Below are positions 43,662 through 53,149 of a stretch of DNA of 64,000 bases, one piece after another. The notes under the pieces are model-generated. The model searched no databases. It worked only from the letters and a program-made list of their open reading frames with translations, and was not told the DNA's origin. The position numbers were made by a program, and so were the translations under genes. Positions within the stretch are counted from its first letter, which is position 1; each line of letters opens with the position of its first letter. The stretch is taken from contig DASVDR010000015.1 in assembly GCA_036381015.1 (NCBI GenBank), positions 114,359 to 178,358 on the forward strand, in the 5' to 3' direction. This DNA is from Gammaproteobacteria bacterium. GTDB lineage: Bacteria; Pseudomonadota; Gammaproteobacteria; Steroidobacterales; Rariloculaceae.

Positions 43662-44213
43662 TCAGCAGCCCGCCGAGCCGCAGCGCGCCGCGCGGTCGAT
43701 CAGCCGCTCGGCGCGCGCGGCGATCTCGGCATCGCGTCCCGCGAGCGTCAACGCCTTGCGCGCCATCATCTGCGCCTGCTGTGGGTCGCCGTCGGCAAGC
43801 TTCACCTCGCCGAGCTCGAGCCAGAGCAGTGCGTTGCCCGGATCGATTCGCAGCGCCCGCTCGATCGACGACGCCGCCGCCGTGTAGCTTCCCGCCGCGC
43901 GCTCGCTGCGGCTTTGCTCGAGCAGCGCCATGCTCGCGGACGTCGCCGCCGGTGGCGCGTCCGCGGACCCCCGCCCGGAACCCGTCTCGACGCCTGCGTC
44001 CGCCGAGCCCCGGTCGTCGCGGCCCGGAAACCCGGTCGCGGAATCTCGATCGCGGGCGGAGGACGAGCCTTGCGCGGGCTGCGGCGACCGAGCCGCCGGG
44101 TCCGGCAGCGTGTACGGCGCGGCGCATCCGCCGAGCGCGAGCGCGAGGGAGAGCAACAGCGCCGGCGGCATCCGTGCGGGGGCGCCCGTGTCGATCGATC
44201 GAAGCTTGATCAT
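43662..44213 (-). CDS. TPR lipoprotein
   Basis: 183 aa from ATG 44213 (MIKLRSIDTGAPARMPPALL). Lipobox LALALGGC at about residues 22-29. A disordered Ser/Asp/Arg/Gly region is followed by a TPR pair (AAGSYTAAASSIERALRID, NALLWLELGEVKLADGDPQQ, ARKALTLAGRDAEIAA) and Cys near the end. The downstream direction follows mrcB (42 bp away, same strand), so it is probably co-transcribed. Small TPR lipoproteins next to PBP1b can act as its regulators, as CpoB/LpoB do in other systems; that is inference here. Confidence 0.75.
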   Translation of the reverse strand: MIKLRSIDTGAPARMPPALLLSLALALGGCAAPYTLPDPAARSPQPAQGSSSARDRDSATGFPGRDDRGSADAGVETGSGRGSADAPPAATSASMALLEQSRSERAAGSYTAAASSIERALRIDPGNALLWLELGEVKLADGDPQQAQMMARKALTLAGRDAEIAARAERLIDRAARCGSAGC

Positions 44214-44255
44214 TCTGGAACCTCGTCGCGTGCCGGAATGCGGCACGTTTGGATG

Positions 44256-46616
44256 TCAGTTCAACGTCCGCCGCAGAAAGCGCCGGATCCCGGAGCCGAT
44301 CCTCGGCTTCCGGCTGCCGCAGTCTCGCGCTTCCGGCGGCTGCATCTCGAGCGGCACCGCGAGCCGCACGGCGCCGGGACAGCGGGGATCGGTCGCGAAG
44401 CCCGTGTAGTAGTCGATCCAAACGAGCTCGGCGTCGGGCGGCGGAGGCGGCTCGTAGGACACGGTGTCGATGCCGTTCAGCACGCTCGTCCACACACGGG
44501 CCGCGCCGGCCGCGCCGGTCAGGCCGGTCGGAAGATTCGCGTCGTTGCCGACCCACGTAACGACGAGCCGGTCGCTCGTGAACCCCGCGAACCAGCTGTC
44601 GCGCAGATCGTCCGACGTGCCGGTCTTGCCGGCAACGGTCACGTCCGCGATCAGCCGCTCGCGCGCGCCGGCTCCGGTGCCGCGCTCCATCACCGCCACG
44701 AGCGCCTGGTTCAGCGCGTAGACCTGCGCCGCATCGGCGCTCTCGGTGATCTCGAGCGGATAGCGCTGCACCCGCTCTCCGTCTTCGCTGACGACCGCGC
44801 GCACGGCGCGCAGCGGCACGCGAAACCCGCCGTTCGCGAAGCTGTTGTAGATCTGCGCGACCTCGAGCGGCGTCAAATCGAGCGCACCGAGCAGCAGCGA
44901 AGGGTACGGCCGCGGGGCCTCGGGGAGGCCGAGCCGCACGAGGAGCTCCGCTACCGCCTCGACTCCTATGTCCACGCCGAGGCGCACGGTCGCCATGTTG
45001 AAGGACTCGGCGAGCGCACGCACGAGCGGCACTTCGCCGTGCGCCTGCTCCTCGAAGTTGTGCGGCGACCAGCGCCTTCCGTCCTCGAGCTCGATCTCGA
45101 TCGGCGCATCGTCGACGAGCGACGCGAGCGAGTAGCGGCCGCTCTCGAGCGCGGCGAGATAGACCGCCGGCTTGATCAGCGAGCCGATCTGACGGCGCGC
45201 GTCGAGCGCCCGGTTGAAGCCGTCGAAGCCGGACTTGCGGCTGCCGACGACCGCCAGGACCTCGGCATTGTGCGGATTCGTGACGACGACCGCGCCTTCC
45301 AGCGGGACCGCGTCTTCTCCGCGCCCGGCGTCGAGCGCGTCGAGCTCGCGGATGAGCGCGCTCTCGGCCGCGGCCTGGACGGCCGGGTCGAGCGTCGTCA
45401 ACACCTGGAGCCCGCGTCGCTCGAGCTCTTCGCGCGGATAATCCGCCGAGAGCTCGCGGCGGACGAGATCGAGAAACGCGGCGTAGTAGCTCGCGCTCCG
45501 CCCCGCATCGGGCAGCACGTCGAGCTCACGCGCCTCGGCGCGCTGCGCCTCCTCCGCGGTGATCAGCTGCTGCTCGGCCATGATGTCGAGGACGAGATTA
45601 CGCCGCGCGAGCGCTCGCTCGGGATAGCGCCGCGGGTTGTAGTAGGTCGGCCCGCGCACCTGCGCGACGAGCAGCGCGAGCTCGTGGAGCTCGAGCTCCG
45701 CGAGCGGCTTGCCGAAATAGAACTGGCTGCCGAGGCCGAACCCGTGTATCGCCCGGCTGCCGTCCTGCGCGAGATACACCTCGTTGATGTAGGCCTGCAT
45801 CAGCTCGGCTTTGTCGTAGTGCAGCTCGAGCGCGACCGCCATGATCGCCTCGCGCAGCTTGCGCTCCCAGGTGCGCGCGTTGCCGAGAAAGTAGCTGCGG
45901 ACGAGCTGCTGAGTGAGCGTGCTCGCGCCCTGACGGATCTCGCCGGCCTGGAGATTGACGAGGATGGCGCGCAGCACCGCGCGGAAGTCGATGCCGTGGT
46001 GCTCCTCGAAACGGCGGTCCTCGACCGCCTTCAGCGCCTCGATCAGCAACGGAGGCACCTCCTCGGGCGCGAGGATCAGCCGGTCCTCGCCGTGCGCGGG
46101 GAAGACGCTGCCGATCAAAAGGGGCTCGAGCCGCACGAGCGGCAGCGCGCCGCCGGCCGCACTCTCGAGCGCCGCCACGCGGCCGCCCGCAAACGCGATC
46201 GAGACGGACTGCGAAGGCTGCGTCTCGCCGGCGTAGCGGTACGCCCGCGTCGTCATCTCGACCGTGCCGCCGCGCAGCCGATAGCGGCCCGGTCCGTCGC
46301 TCGGGTCGTCCTCGCGGTACCCGAGACGCCGCAGCTCGACGACGAACGCGTCCCGCGAGAGGCGCCTTCCGGGATAGATCTCGAGCGGCGTCGCGTAGAC
46401 TTGCGCGGGCACGTCCCACCGGCGCGCTTCGAACTCGCGGCTCACGTCGTAGCCGACGTACACGGCGTACGCCCCGAAGCCGACGACCGCGAGCGCGAAG
46501 ATTGCCGCGAGCGCGCCGATCCATCTGAAGCCGCGGCGCCGGCGCGCGCGCGAGCGGCGCCGCGGCTTGCGCGACGTGCGCCTCGTGCGTGAGGGACGTT
46601 TCCGCGACGAGCTCAC
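44256..46616 (-). CDS. mrcB: Penicillin-binding protein 1B (bifunctional)
   Basis: 786 aa. A basic cytoplasmic N-terminus (RRRSRARRRRGFRWIG) and one TM (ALAAIFALAVVGFGAYAVYV) lead to a UB2H-like region (DGPGRYRLRGGTVEMTTRAY). The GT51 domain has AVEDRRFEEHHGIDFRAVLR, GASTLTQQLVRSYFLG and KLREAIMAVALELHY. The transpeptidase domain has the SLIKPAVYLAALESG SxxK motif, ESFNMATVRLG (SxN) and VAGKTGTSDDLRDSWFAG (KTG). It makes and cross-links peptidoglycan at the inner membrane. It is followed by the TPR lipoprotein gene 42 bp on. Confidence 0.95.
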   Translation of the reverse strand: MSSSRKRPSRTRRTSRKPRRRSRARRRRGFRWIGALAAIFALAVVGFGAYAVYVGYDVSREFEARRWDVPAQVYATPLEIYPGRRLSRDAFVVELRRLGYREDDPSDGPGRYRLRGGTVEMTTRAYRYAGETQPSQSVSIAFAGGRVAALESAAGGALPLVRLEPLLIGSVFPAHGEDRLILAPEEVPPLLIEALKAVEDRRFEEHHGIDFRAVLRAILVNLQAGEIRQGASTLTQQLVRSYFLGNARTWERKLREAIMAVALELHYDKAELMQAYINEVYLAQDGSRAIHGFGLGSQFYFGKPLAELELHELALLVAQVRGPTYYNPRRYPERALARRNLVLDIMAEQQLITAEEAQRAEARELDVLPDAGRSASYYAAFLDLVRRELSADYPREELERRGLQVLTTLDPAVQAAAESALIRELDALDAGRGEDAVPLEGAVVVTNPHNAEVLAVVGSRKSGFDGFNRALDARRQIGSLIKPAVYLAALESGRYSLASLVDDAPIEIELEDGRRWSPHNFEEQAHGEVPLVRALAESFNMATVRLGVDIGVEAVAELLVRLGLPEAPRPYPSLLLGALDLTPLEVAQIYNSFANGGFRVPLRAVRAVVSEDGERVQRYPLEITESADAAQVYALNQALVAVMERGTGAGARERLIADVTVAGKTGTSDDLRDSWFAGFTSDRLVVTWVGNDANLPTGLTGAAGAARVWTSVLNGIDTVSYEPPPPPDAELVWIDYYTGFATDPRCPGAVRLAVPLEMQPPEARDCGSRKPRIGSGIRRFLRRTLN

Positions 46617-46887
46617 TCTTTGCTCATTTCCCGCCGGGGACCGCGGGCGTCATGATCTCCCGCCGGCCCGCGCGCTCAAACGTGTAGCCCGACGGCAACG
46701 GCCGTCGGGACCTCCAGCCGGTGCGGCCGCGATCGCGCTTCGGCGGCGCGGCACCGGTACTCGACAGGCAGCGGCAGCGAGCCGCCGGCCGCGCGCCATT
46801 GTAGCCATTCCGGTGCGCGGAAATACGCCGCGCGGACGTCCACGGCACGCCGAGCTGACCGCCCGAACGCCGTCGGCATGGCGAGCG
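46617..46887. other. Interval between mrcB and AsmA gene
   Basis: 270 bp on the minus strand between the two genes. A 67-codon minus frame (46879-46676, from ATG just after the AsmA stop) is open but has no recognisable motif and no ribosome binding site. I do not call it a gene. Confidence 0.4.
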
Positions 46888-49824
46888 TCAGTTCAGCAGG
46901 TCCCGAAGCCGATCCTCGAGACGGTCGCGCACCGCGTCGCGAAGGCGCCGCTGAATGATCTCGCTGAAGTCGGGAAGGATTTGCGGCGCCGTGACGGTGC
47001 CGCGCAACGTCAGCGGCAGCGATTCGCCGATCAGCTCGTCCATCGGCTCGCAGCCGCGGATGCCCGTGGACCCGGTCAGCTTCGCCTCGAGCTCGTAGTC
47101 GAGGCGCTGCTCGGCGAGAACGAGCGAGCCGGACCCTGTCAGATCCATGAACGATGCGCGCGCGAGCAGGTCCGGGCTCGACGCGACGCCGTCGCGCACC
47201 GTCGCCGTGCCGCTGATCAGCTCGAACGCCGTGCGTGCCGGCCGGTCCTCGGGCGCCGGCAGCTTCTGAGTGCGGTTGTAGACCGCGCAGAGCGCGTGAC
47301 CGAGGTTGAAGCCTTCGATCGTGCCGTCGCGCATCGAGAACCGGACGTCGCCGTTCGCGGTGCGTACGTTCTCGATGACGGTGGCGCCGCGGCCGGCGAG
47401 GTTCAGCTCGAAATCGCCCGTGCCGCTGAAATTAGAGTCGCCGGTGAGCGCGACGATCAGCGGCTCGAGCGCGAGCGACGTGGCTCGGCCCCGAAGCGTC
47501 AGCCCCGGCTCGGCCGCCGTGTCGACGCCGAAGCTGCCCGAGAACTCGCCGCCGTAAAGCTTCGCGTACGCCGAGTCGAGGCGCGCGCGGCCTTCGCCGA
47601 CGGCGACGTCGGTCGCGACGTCGGCAAACTCGAGTCCCGCGAGGCGCAGATCGCCGACCTCGACGTGGCCGTCGATCGTGAGGTTCTCGAGCGCGTCGGC
47701 CGGAAGCTCGATGTCGCCGGCCGTGCGCGCGTCGTCGTCCGGAGCCTCGTCCGCGGGCGGAGGCAGGTAGCGGTCCGCGTCGACCGCGTCGATCGCGAGC
47801 TCGAACGAGTAGGCCGGGCTCGAGAAGCCGTCGACGGCGAAGTCGCCGGTGATGCGGCTGTCGTCGAGCATCATGTCGATGGCCGTGAATCGCGCCTGCT
47901 CGGCGTCGGCGGCGAAGCGCGCCACGATGCTCGCGCGCCCGAGCGCGGACGGATCGGACGTCGCGGGCACCGCCTGGCCGAAGCGGCGCATCAGCTCGCG
48001 CGGGGAGAACGTTGCGACCGTCGCCTGCCCGGTCACGCTCGGGGAGCCCGTGACGCCCGCGACGGTCGCGCGGCCGGTCGCGGCCAGGCCGAACGCTTCG
48101 AGCGACAAGCGCTCGAGCGCCGCGCGGTCGGCGGCCGCGTCGTATTCGAACGCCGCGTCGAGCGCGAGCGTGCCGAGCTCGGCCGGGGCGATCGCTTCCG
48201 GCAGCGCGTCGCCGAGAAGACGCGCGAGCGGCTCGGCCGCGAAGCGCGAGGTCTTGACGGTGCCGCGATAGAGCGGACCTTCCGCGCGCGGGCTCACCGC
48301 GAGCGTGCCGGTGATCTCGGCGCCGAGCAGCGCGGCCCGCACGTCGCCGAGGGACCAGGCCCCGCTCGCGAGATCGGCTTCGACGCGGCCCGCGAAGGCG
48401 GCGCGGTCCACGGCCTCGACGTGGAGCGTGTCGGGTGTGTTCGCCGCGGCGATCGCGAGGAGCCCTTCGTCGGGCGTGAACGCCGGGACATCCACGGTCG
48501 CGCGAAGCGCGCTGCCCGCAAGCTCGGCGTCCGCGTGTGCCTGGATGCCGAGCGCCGCGATCTCGAGCCCGGAGAGACGCAGCGTTTCGAGGCGGTACGG
48601 CCCGAGCACGATGCCGGCGGGCGCCGCGGCGCCGGCGGCCTCGTCCGATGGCTCCGCGGGCGCGAGCGAGAACGCCGCGTGGAACGCCGCGGACGCGTCG
48701 AGCGTGCCGAGCGCGCCGGGCTCCGCGCCGGCGGGCAGCGCGACGCCGAAAGTTTGCAGCGCGTCGGCGAGCGGCGCGTCCGTGATCGTGATGCGGCCTT
48801 CCGTCTCCGGCGCGTCGACCAGATTCCGCGCCGCGAGATCCCACGATGCGGCGACGCCGGCCACGTTCGTGACGAGACCGTCGAACGCGAGCGAGCCGGC
48901 GGCGGGGTCGAGCACCGCGCTCGTCCATTGCGCGCCGAAGTCGAGGCCGTTGGGCACGGCCGGGACGGCGCCGACGCGGCCGGCGACACGCACCGCGTCG
49001 GTCTCGATGCGGCCGTCGCTCGCCGCGCGCACGCGCGCGGCGTCGAGATCGCCCGATGCGAGCAGCTGCTGCTCCGCGTCGAGAACGGTCAATGCGAAAT
49101 CGACGCCGCTCACCTCGATCGCGGTGAACGGCGCGGCGGCCTCCGCGCCGCCGTCGAGGCCCTCGACGAGAACGCGCGCGCTCGTCTCGACCCCGTACGT
49201 GCGCTCGGACTCGGCGTCGAGAACCGACACTGCGAGCGAGAGGTCCACGGGCTCACCGGGCCGGATGCGGCCGGTTTCGAGCTCGATGCCGCTCCCGACG
49301 TAGCGCACCCCGCCGACGTCGTGCCACTGCACGACGCCGTCGTGGATCGCGACGCTCTCGATGTCGAGGCCCGCGAGCGGCGAGCGCCCGGCGTCGGCGT
49401 CGGCTCCCGGGCCCCCGCCGGGTGCGCTGAAGCTCTCCCAGTTGCCGCGCCCGGCCGCGTCGCGCACGAGATCGAGGCGCAGGCCGTCGATCTCCACGCC
49501 GCCGATCTCGACTCGACCTTCGAGCAGCGGCAGAAGCCTGACGCCGGCGGCGATGCGCTCGGCGGTGGCGAACGGCGCGCTTTGGTCGAAGCCCGGCGGG
49601 TTGCCGAGCTCGACGTCGGCTGTCTCGACCGCGAGCCATGGATAGAACGCGAGCTCGAGGTCGCCGGCGATCGCGAGCGTGCGGCCGGTGCGTTCCTCCA
49701 CCCAGCTCGTCACGTAGCCCTTGTAGTCGTTCGGATCGAACGCCCACGCGAGATAAGCCGCGGCCGCCGCGACGAGCACGACGAGCGTCGCCGCGACGGC
49801 CCCGAGGATTTTCAGCGCTTTCAT
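46888..49824 (-). CDS. AsmA family protein
   Basis: 978 aa from ATG 49824 (MKALKILGAVAATLVVLVAA). One N-terminal TM anchors a very long periplasmic beta-groove domain. The AsmA N-terminal domain has TLAIAGDLELAFYPWLAVET and DVELGNPPGFDQ, and the C-terminal AsmA_2 region has SLALEPLIVALTGDSNFSGT, GDVRFSMRDGTIEGFNLGHA and TGSTGIRGCEPMDE. AsmA/TamB-like proteins are thought to carry phospholipids to the outer membrane. An upstream in-frame ATG (49878) is not likely the start, since TM1 begins at 49824. It is the gene after the MgtE operon, 109 bp away, on the same strand. Confidence 0.92.
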   Translation of the reverse strand: MKALKILGAVAATLVVLVAAAAAYLAWAFDPNDYKGYVTSWVEERTGRTLAIAGDLELAFYPWLAVETADVELGNPPGFDQSAPFATAERIAAGVRLLPLLEGRVEIGGVEIDGLRLDLVRDAAGRGNWESFSAPGGGPGADADAGRSPLAGLDIESVAIHDGVVQWHDVGGVRYVGSGIELETGRIRPGEPVDLSLAVSVLDAESERTYGVETSARVLVEGLDGGAEAAAPFTAIEVSGVDFALTVLDAEQQLLASGDLDAARVRAASDGRIETDAVRVAGRVGAVPAVPNGLDFGAQWTSAVLDPAAGSLAFDGLVTNVAGVAASWDLAARNLVDAPETEGRITITDAPLADALQTFGVALPAGAEPGALGTLDASAAFHAAFSLAPAEPSDEAAGAAAPAGIVLGPYRLETLRLSGLEIAALGIQAHADAELAGSALRATVDVPAFTPDEGLLAIAAANTPDTLHVEAVDRAAFAGRVEADLASGAWSLGDVRAALLGAEITGTLAVSPRAEGPLYRGTVKTSRFAAEPLARLLGDALPEAIAPAELGTLALDAAFEYDAAADRAALERLSLEAFGLAATGRATVAGVTGSPSVTGQATVATFSPRELMRRFGQAVPATSDPSALGRASIVARFAADAEQARFTAIDMMLDDSRITGDFAVDGFSSPAYSFELAIDAVDADRYLPPPADEAPDDDARTAGDIELPADALENLTIDGHVEVGDLRLAGLEFADVATDVAVGEGRARLDSAYAKLYGGEFSGSFGVDTAAEPGLTLRGRATSLALEPLIVALTGDSNFSGTGDFELNLAGRGATVIENVRTANGDVRFSMRDGTIEGFNLGHALCAVYNRTQKLPAPEDRPARTAFELISGTATVRDGVASSPDLLARASFMDLTGSGSLVLAEQRLDYELEAKLTGSTGIRGCEPMDELIGESLPLTLRGTVTAPQILPDFSEIIQRRLRDAVRDRLEDRLRDLLN

Positions 49825-49933
49825 CGCTTCAGGCCCCGCAGTTCCGAATGCATCTCGAATGCATGTCCGCCACCGCACACACTAAACGCATGTACGAATG
49901 CCGGTGTTCCGTGTCCCGCACCCAATGCACGTC

Positions 49934-51244
49934 CTACAGCATCGCGGCGAGGAGGGTCGCGATGCCGAGGAAGGAGAAGAAGCCGGTGATGTCGGTGACG
50001 GTGGTCAGCAGGATCGAGCTCGATTGAGCCGGATCCTGGCCGAGGCGTGTAAGGCTGATCGGGATCAGCGAGCCGGCGACGCCGGCCGCCACCATCGCGA
50101 GCACCATCGACAGCATGATGACGAGCGCGAGCCCCACGCTGCGGCTCCAGACGTAAACTGCAATGCCGGTCGTGACGGCGACGGCCACGCCGTTGACCAC
50201 GCCGACCTGCACCTCCTTGATCATGACGCGCAGCCAGTGGCGCGTCGAGATCTCGCGGAGCGCGAGGCCGCGAATCGTGACGGCGAGCGCCTGCGCACCG
50301 GCGTTGCCCGCTTGTCCGGCGACGACGGGCAGCAGCACGGCGAGCGCGGTGAACTGCGCGATCGTGCTCTCGAACACGCCGACGACGGCCGCCGCGAGGA
50401 AAGCCGTGAGCAGATTCGTCTGCAGCCACAGGAGCCGCTGGCGAACGGCGAGCCCCGGGCGCGACAGCGCCCGCTCCTCGCGCCCGGCGCCGACCATCAT
50501 CTGGATGTCGGCCGACGTCGTCTCCTGCAGCGTCTTCAGCAGCGCGCCGTGGTGGATCACGCCGATCAATCGATCGTGCGGGTCGACGACCGGCAGCGCG
50601 TCGAGCTGATACTGCTTCAGCCGCTCCGCGACCTCCTCGCGGTCGTCGAACGGCGAGACGGCGGCCGCGGGGTGCGCGATGTCGCCGAGTTGCTCGTCGG
50701 GGTCCGCGATCGCGAGCTGCTGGATGTCGACCGCGGAGACGAGCGTCTGCTCGGGGCCGACGAGAAACAGCAGCCGCGCGTCGCGGGGCTTCAGCCGGCG
50801 GAGCGTCTCGAGCGCCGCGCCGACCGTCTGCTCGGGCCGGAACGTCAGCGCGCGGGTATCCATCACGCGGCCGGCGGAGCCGGGCGGATAGTCCATGAAG
50901 CGGCGCACCTCGGCCGCCTCGGCGCTCGGCAGCAGCGCAAGGCAATGCTCGCGGCTCTCCTCGGACATCCGCAGCATCGACGCGGCGCCGACGGCGGGAT
51001 CGAGCGTGCGCAGCACCTCGGTCAGGAGCGCGTCCGGCAGCTCAGGAACGATCTCGTCGATCCGCGCCGGCGAGAGGTGCGGCCAGACCGAAGCGACGGC
51101 GGCGGCCGGCTGCGCCGCGAGCACCTCGACCGCCTCGCTGCGCGAGAAGCTCTCGATCGCGTCGGCGGCCCGCGCCGGATGACCGATCAGGAACTGCCGA
51201 TTGACGAGATCGAGGGCGTCTTCCTGCGCCGGGGATTCCTGCAT
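49934..51244 (-). CDS. mgtE: Magnesium transporter MgtE
   Basis: 436 aa from ATG 51244. The N-terminal helical MgtE_N domain has LPDALLTEVLRTLDPAVGAA and FMDYPPGSAGRVMDTRALTF, followed by a CBS pair (LFLVGPEQTLVSAVDIQQLA, DALPVVDPHDRLIGVIHHGA). The C-terminal pore region (about 290-436) has LPVVAGQAGNAGAQALAVTI and LIPISLTRLGQDPAQSS, including the Mg2+-binding Asp. It is a channel for Mg2+ gated by its cytosolic Mg2+-sensing domains. It is the third gene of an operon, 5 bp after the soluble MgtE-like gene. Confidence 0.94.
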   Translation of the reverse strand: MQESPAQEDALDLVNRQFLIGHPARAADAIESFSRSEAVEVLAAQPAAAVASVWPHLSPARIDEIVPELPDALLTEVLRTLDPAVGAASMLRMSEESREHCLALLPSAEAAEVRRFMDYPPGSAGRVMDTRALTFRPEQTVGAALETLRRLKPRDARLLFLVGPEQTLVSAVDIQQLAIADPDEQLGDIAHPAAAVSPFDDREEVAERLKQYQLDALPVVDPHDRLIGVIHHGALLKTLQETTSADIQMMVGAGREERALSRPGLAVRQRLLWLQTNLLTAFLAAAVVGVFESTIAQFTALAVLLPVVAGQAGNAGAQALAVTIRGLALREISTRHWLRVMIKEVQVGVVNGVAVAVTTGIAVYVWSRSVGLALVIMLSMVLAMVAAGVAGSLIPISLTRLGQDPAQSSSILLTTVTDITGFFSFLGIATLLAAML

Positions 51245-51249
51245 GGCAC

Positions 51250-52077
51250 TCACCGCGAACGAGGTTGAACCAGCTCGCCGAAGCTTTCCCAGAGGCCGCC
51301 GGCACCGGTCGCGAGGAGCTCGGCCAGCTCCGTCAGCCCCTGCCGCGGGCCGGCGCTCGGCTCCGCCCGCGATTGGCGGCGAAGCGCACGGCGGAGATCC
51401 GCGTACGAGACGGCGCCGAGGAACTCGTGGTCGCGCGTGACGACCGGCGCTTCCGGATCGCGCTCCCAGAGCTCGCGCTCGAGCGCGTCGGCGACGGTCT
51501 CGCGGGCCCAGAGCGGCGACGCCGGCTCGAGCACGGCCGAAAGCCGCACGCTGCCCGCGTGCCGGAGCAGCGCGAGGCCGCGCACGGCGCCGCGGACTCG
51601 GCGCGCGCGATCGAGCACGTAGATACGGGCTCGCGCCGTCCGCTCGTTGCGCTCGATGCGCTCGCGCGCCTCCGCGATCGTGCAATCGGCGGGCAGCGTC
51701 AGCGCGAACGGCTCGGCCCACGCGCCGACGGCGCTCGGCGGATACCGCAGCAGCAGCTCGAACGCCGCCGACCATTGCGGGCGCAGCGCGGCGAGCAGCC
51801 GGGCGCGTGCCGCGGGGGCGAGCTGTCGGAGCACCGCGATCGCGTCCTGGCTGTCCATGCGCTCGACGATCTCGGCCACCTGCGCGGGCTCGAGCCGCTC
51901 GATGCAGCGCGCCGTGTAGCCGGGCAGCATCCGCGCGAAGAGCCGCGCCGCGGCGTGCGGCTCGCAGGGGGCGACGAGCGTCGCCGCGTCGTCCGACGGG
52001 AGGGTCTCGAGCAGCCGCGCGGCGCCGTCCGGATCGGCGGCGAGAAACGCGGCCGCAAGCTTGTCTCGGCCGGTCAC
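51250..52077 (-). CDS. Soluble MgtE-like regulator: MgtE N-domain plus CBS, no membrane part
   Basis: 275 aa from GTG 52077, overlapping the mechanosensitive-channel stop by GTGA. It has the MgtE_N-like helical repeat (LLETLPSDDAATLVAPCEPH, CIERLEPAQVAEIVERMDSQ, LLLRYPPSAVGAWAEPFALT) and a CBS region (IYVLDRARRVRGAVRGLALL, ELWERDPEAPVVTRDHEFLG). No transmembrane segment follows. Full MgtE lies next. It is therefore a stand-alone cytosolic copy of the sensing part of MgtE, and its location suggests it regulates or competes with the gate of MgtE. Confidence 0.8.
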   Translation of the reverse strand: MTGRDKLAAAFLAADPDGAARLLETLPSDDAATLVAPCEPHAAARLFARMLPGYTARCIERLEPAQVAEIVERMDSQDAIAVLRQLAPAARARLLAALRPQWSAAFELLLRYPPSAVGAWAEPFALTLPADCTIAEARERIERNERTARARIYVLDRARRVRGAVRGLALLRHAGSVRLSAVLEPASPLWARETVADALERELWERDPEAPVVTRDHEFLGAVSYADLRRALRRQSRAEPSAGPRQGLTELAELLATGAGGLWESFGELVQPRSR

Positions 52078-52937
52078 GGCGCCTCCGCGCTCGCAGCGCG
52101 CAGCATCTCGCGGCGCTCGAGCTTCACGATCGGCTCGCGCGTCAGGCAGTGTGCCGGGATCGAGACGTCGCCTTCGGCCGTGTCCATCACGATGCAGCCG
52201 TCCGCGATCTCGAGGATGCGTCCTTCGAACGCGCCGACGCGGATGTAATCGCCGGCGCTGAGGCGCTTGCGCGCGTAGTGCGCCGCGACGAGGTTCGTCA
52301 TGTGCTCGCGCGTGCCGAGCGCGAACACGAGCGCGAGGCCGCCGAACACGGCTCCGGCGGCGACCGTGCCGATCTGGATCAGCAGTGTGACGTCGACGCC
52401 GAGCTGGTCGGTGCCGATCACGATGCCGCTCAGCATGACGGCGACCTGCGCGGTGCGGGCGAGGAGCGCGCCGTTCGCGATGCCGAGGCCGGACGCGGCC
52501 TGCTCGATCAGGTGGCGCACGAACGTGCCGCCGAGGAGCCCGACGATGATGATGCCGACGCCGGCGACGGCCGCCGGCACGTAGGCGATCAGCTCCTCGG
52601 TCCAGCGCTCGACGAGCGTGCCACCGAGGATGCGCAGCGCCGCGACCGCGAAGATCAGCAGGATCACCCAGTAGACGACGCTCGTGACCGCTCGCCGCGT
52701 GGCCCGGCTCAGCGCGCGCGAGCGCGCGCCGGCGGTGCGCATCGCGATGCGGCCGAAGAGCCAGTCCATGCTCGCGAGCGCGCGGTTCGCGAGCGCGCTG
52801 ACGAGCCACGCGAGGAGCCACCCGACGAGCAGAACGGCCGCCGCCGTCAGCGCGGCCGGCAAGTAGGTGAGGAGCGCCGTGACGGTCTCCCGAAGCACGG
52901 CGAGCAGTTGCGTTCCCCAGGTCTGCACTTGATCCAT
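52074..52937 (-). CDS. MscS-family mechanosensitive channel
   Basis: 287 aa. N-terminal membrane helices include VTALLTYLPAALTAAAVLLV, TSVVYWVILLIFAVAALRIL and YVPAAVAGVGIIIVGLLGGT, and a pore-lining helix has QIGTVAAGAVFGGLALVFAL. The C-terminal beta domain has SAGDYIRVGAFEGRILEIAD and GDVSIPAHCLTREPIVKLER, typical of MscS/MSL/YnaI small channels. It releases solutes on membrane tension. It is first in the operon with two MgtE-type genes, so osmotic or Mg2+-linked control is possible. Confidence 0.85.
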   Translation of the reverse strand: MDQVQTWGTQLLAVLRETVTALLTYLPAALTAAAVLLVGWLLAWLVSALANRALASMDWLFGRIAMRTAGARSRALSRATRRAVTSVVYWVILLIFAVAALRILGGTLVERWTEELIAYVPAAVAGVGIIIVGLLGGTFVRHLIEQAASGLGIANGALLARTAQVAVMLSGIVIGTDQLGVDVTLLIQIGTVAAGAVFGGLALVFALGTREHMTNLVAAHYARKRLSAGDYIRVGAFEGRILEIADGCIVMDTAEGDVSIPAHCLTREPIVKLERREMLRAASAEAP

Positions 52938-53149
52938 GCGGCGGCCCCCCGGCGCGCGGATTCATGAAGTGGTGCCGCGCGGAATGCGGCGCCGCCATCG
53001 TAGCGCGCTCGCGGCGGCGGCGGGAGCGGCATGCGTCGATTTTTCGCGAGCGAGCACCGGTTCGGCCGCGCGGCGCACGCTGCGGTTCGTGCGAGCGGGG
53101 AGGGCTGAGTAGAATGAGTCGACGAACGGAGCGAAAAGGAACGGACGCG

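Noticed and set aside
43461-46592. Long plus-strand open frame opposite mrcB
   Set aside because: Shadow frame. The minus strand has all PBP1b motifs (GT51, SxxK, SxN, KTG).
46676-46879. 67-codon minus frame between mrcB and asmA
   Set aside because: Open, but lacks a ribosome binding site, motifs or known relatives; not reported as a gene.
46567-49989. Very long plus-strand open frame across the AsmA gene
   Set aside because: It is the antisense shadow of asmA in GC-rich DNA: the translation is Arg/Ala/Glu-rich with no domain, while the minus strand encodes a clear AsmA protein.
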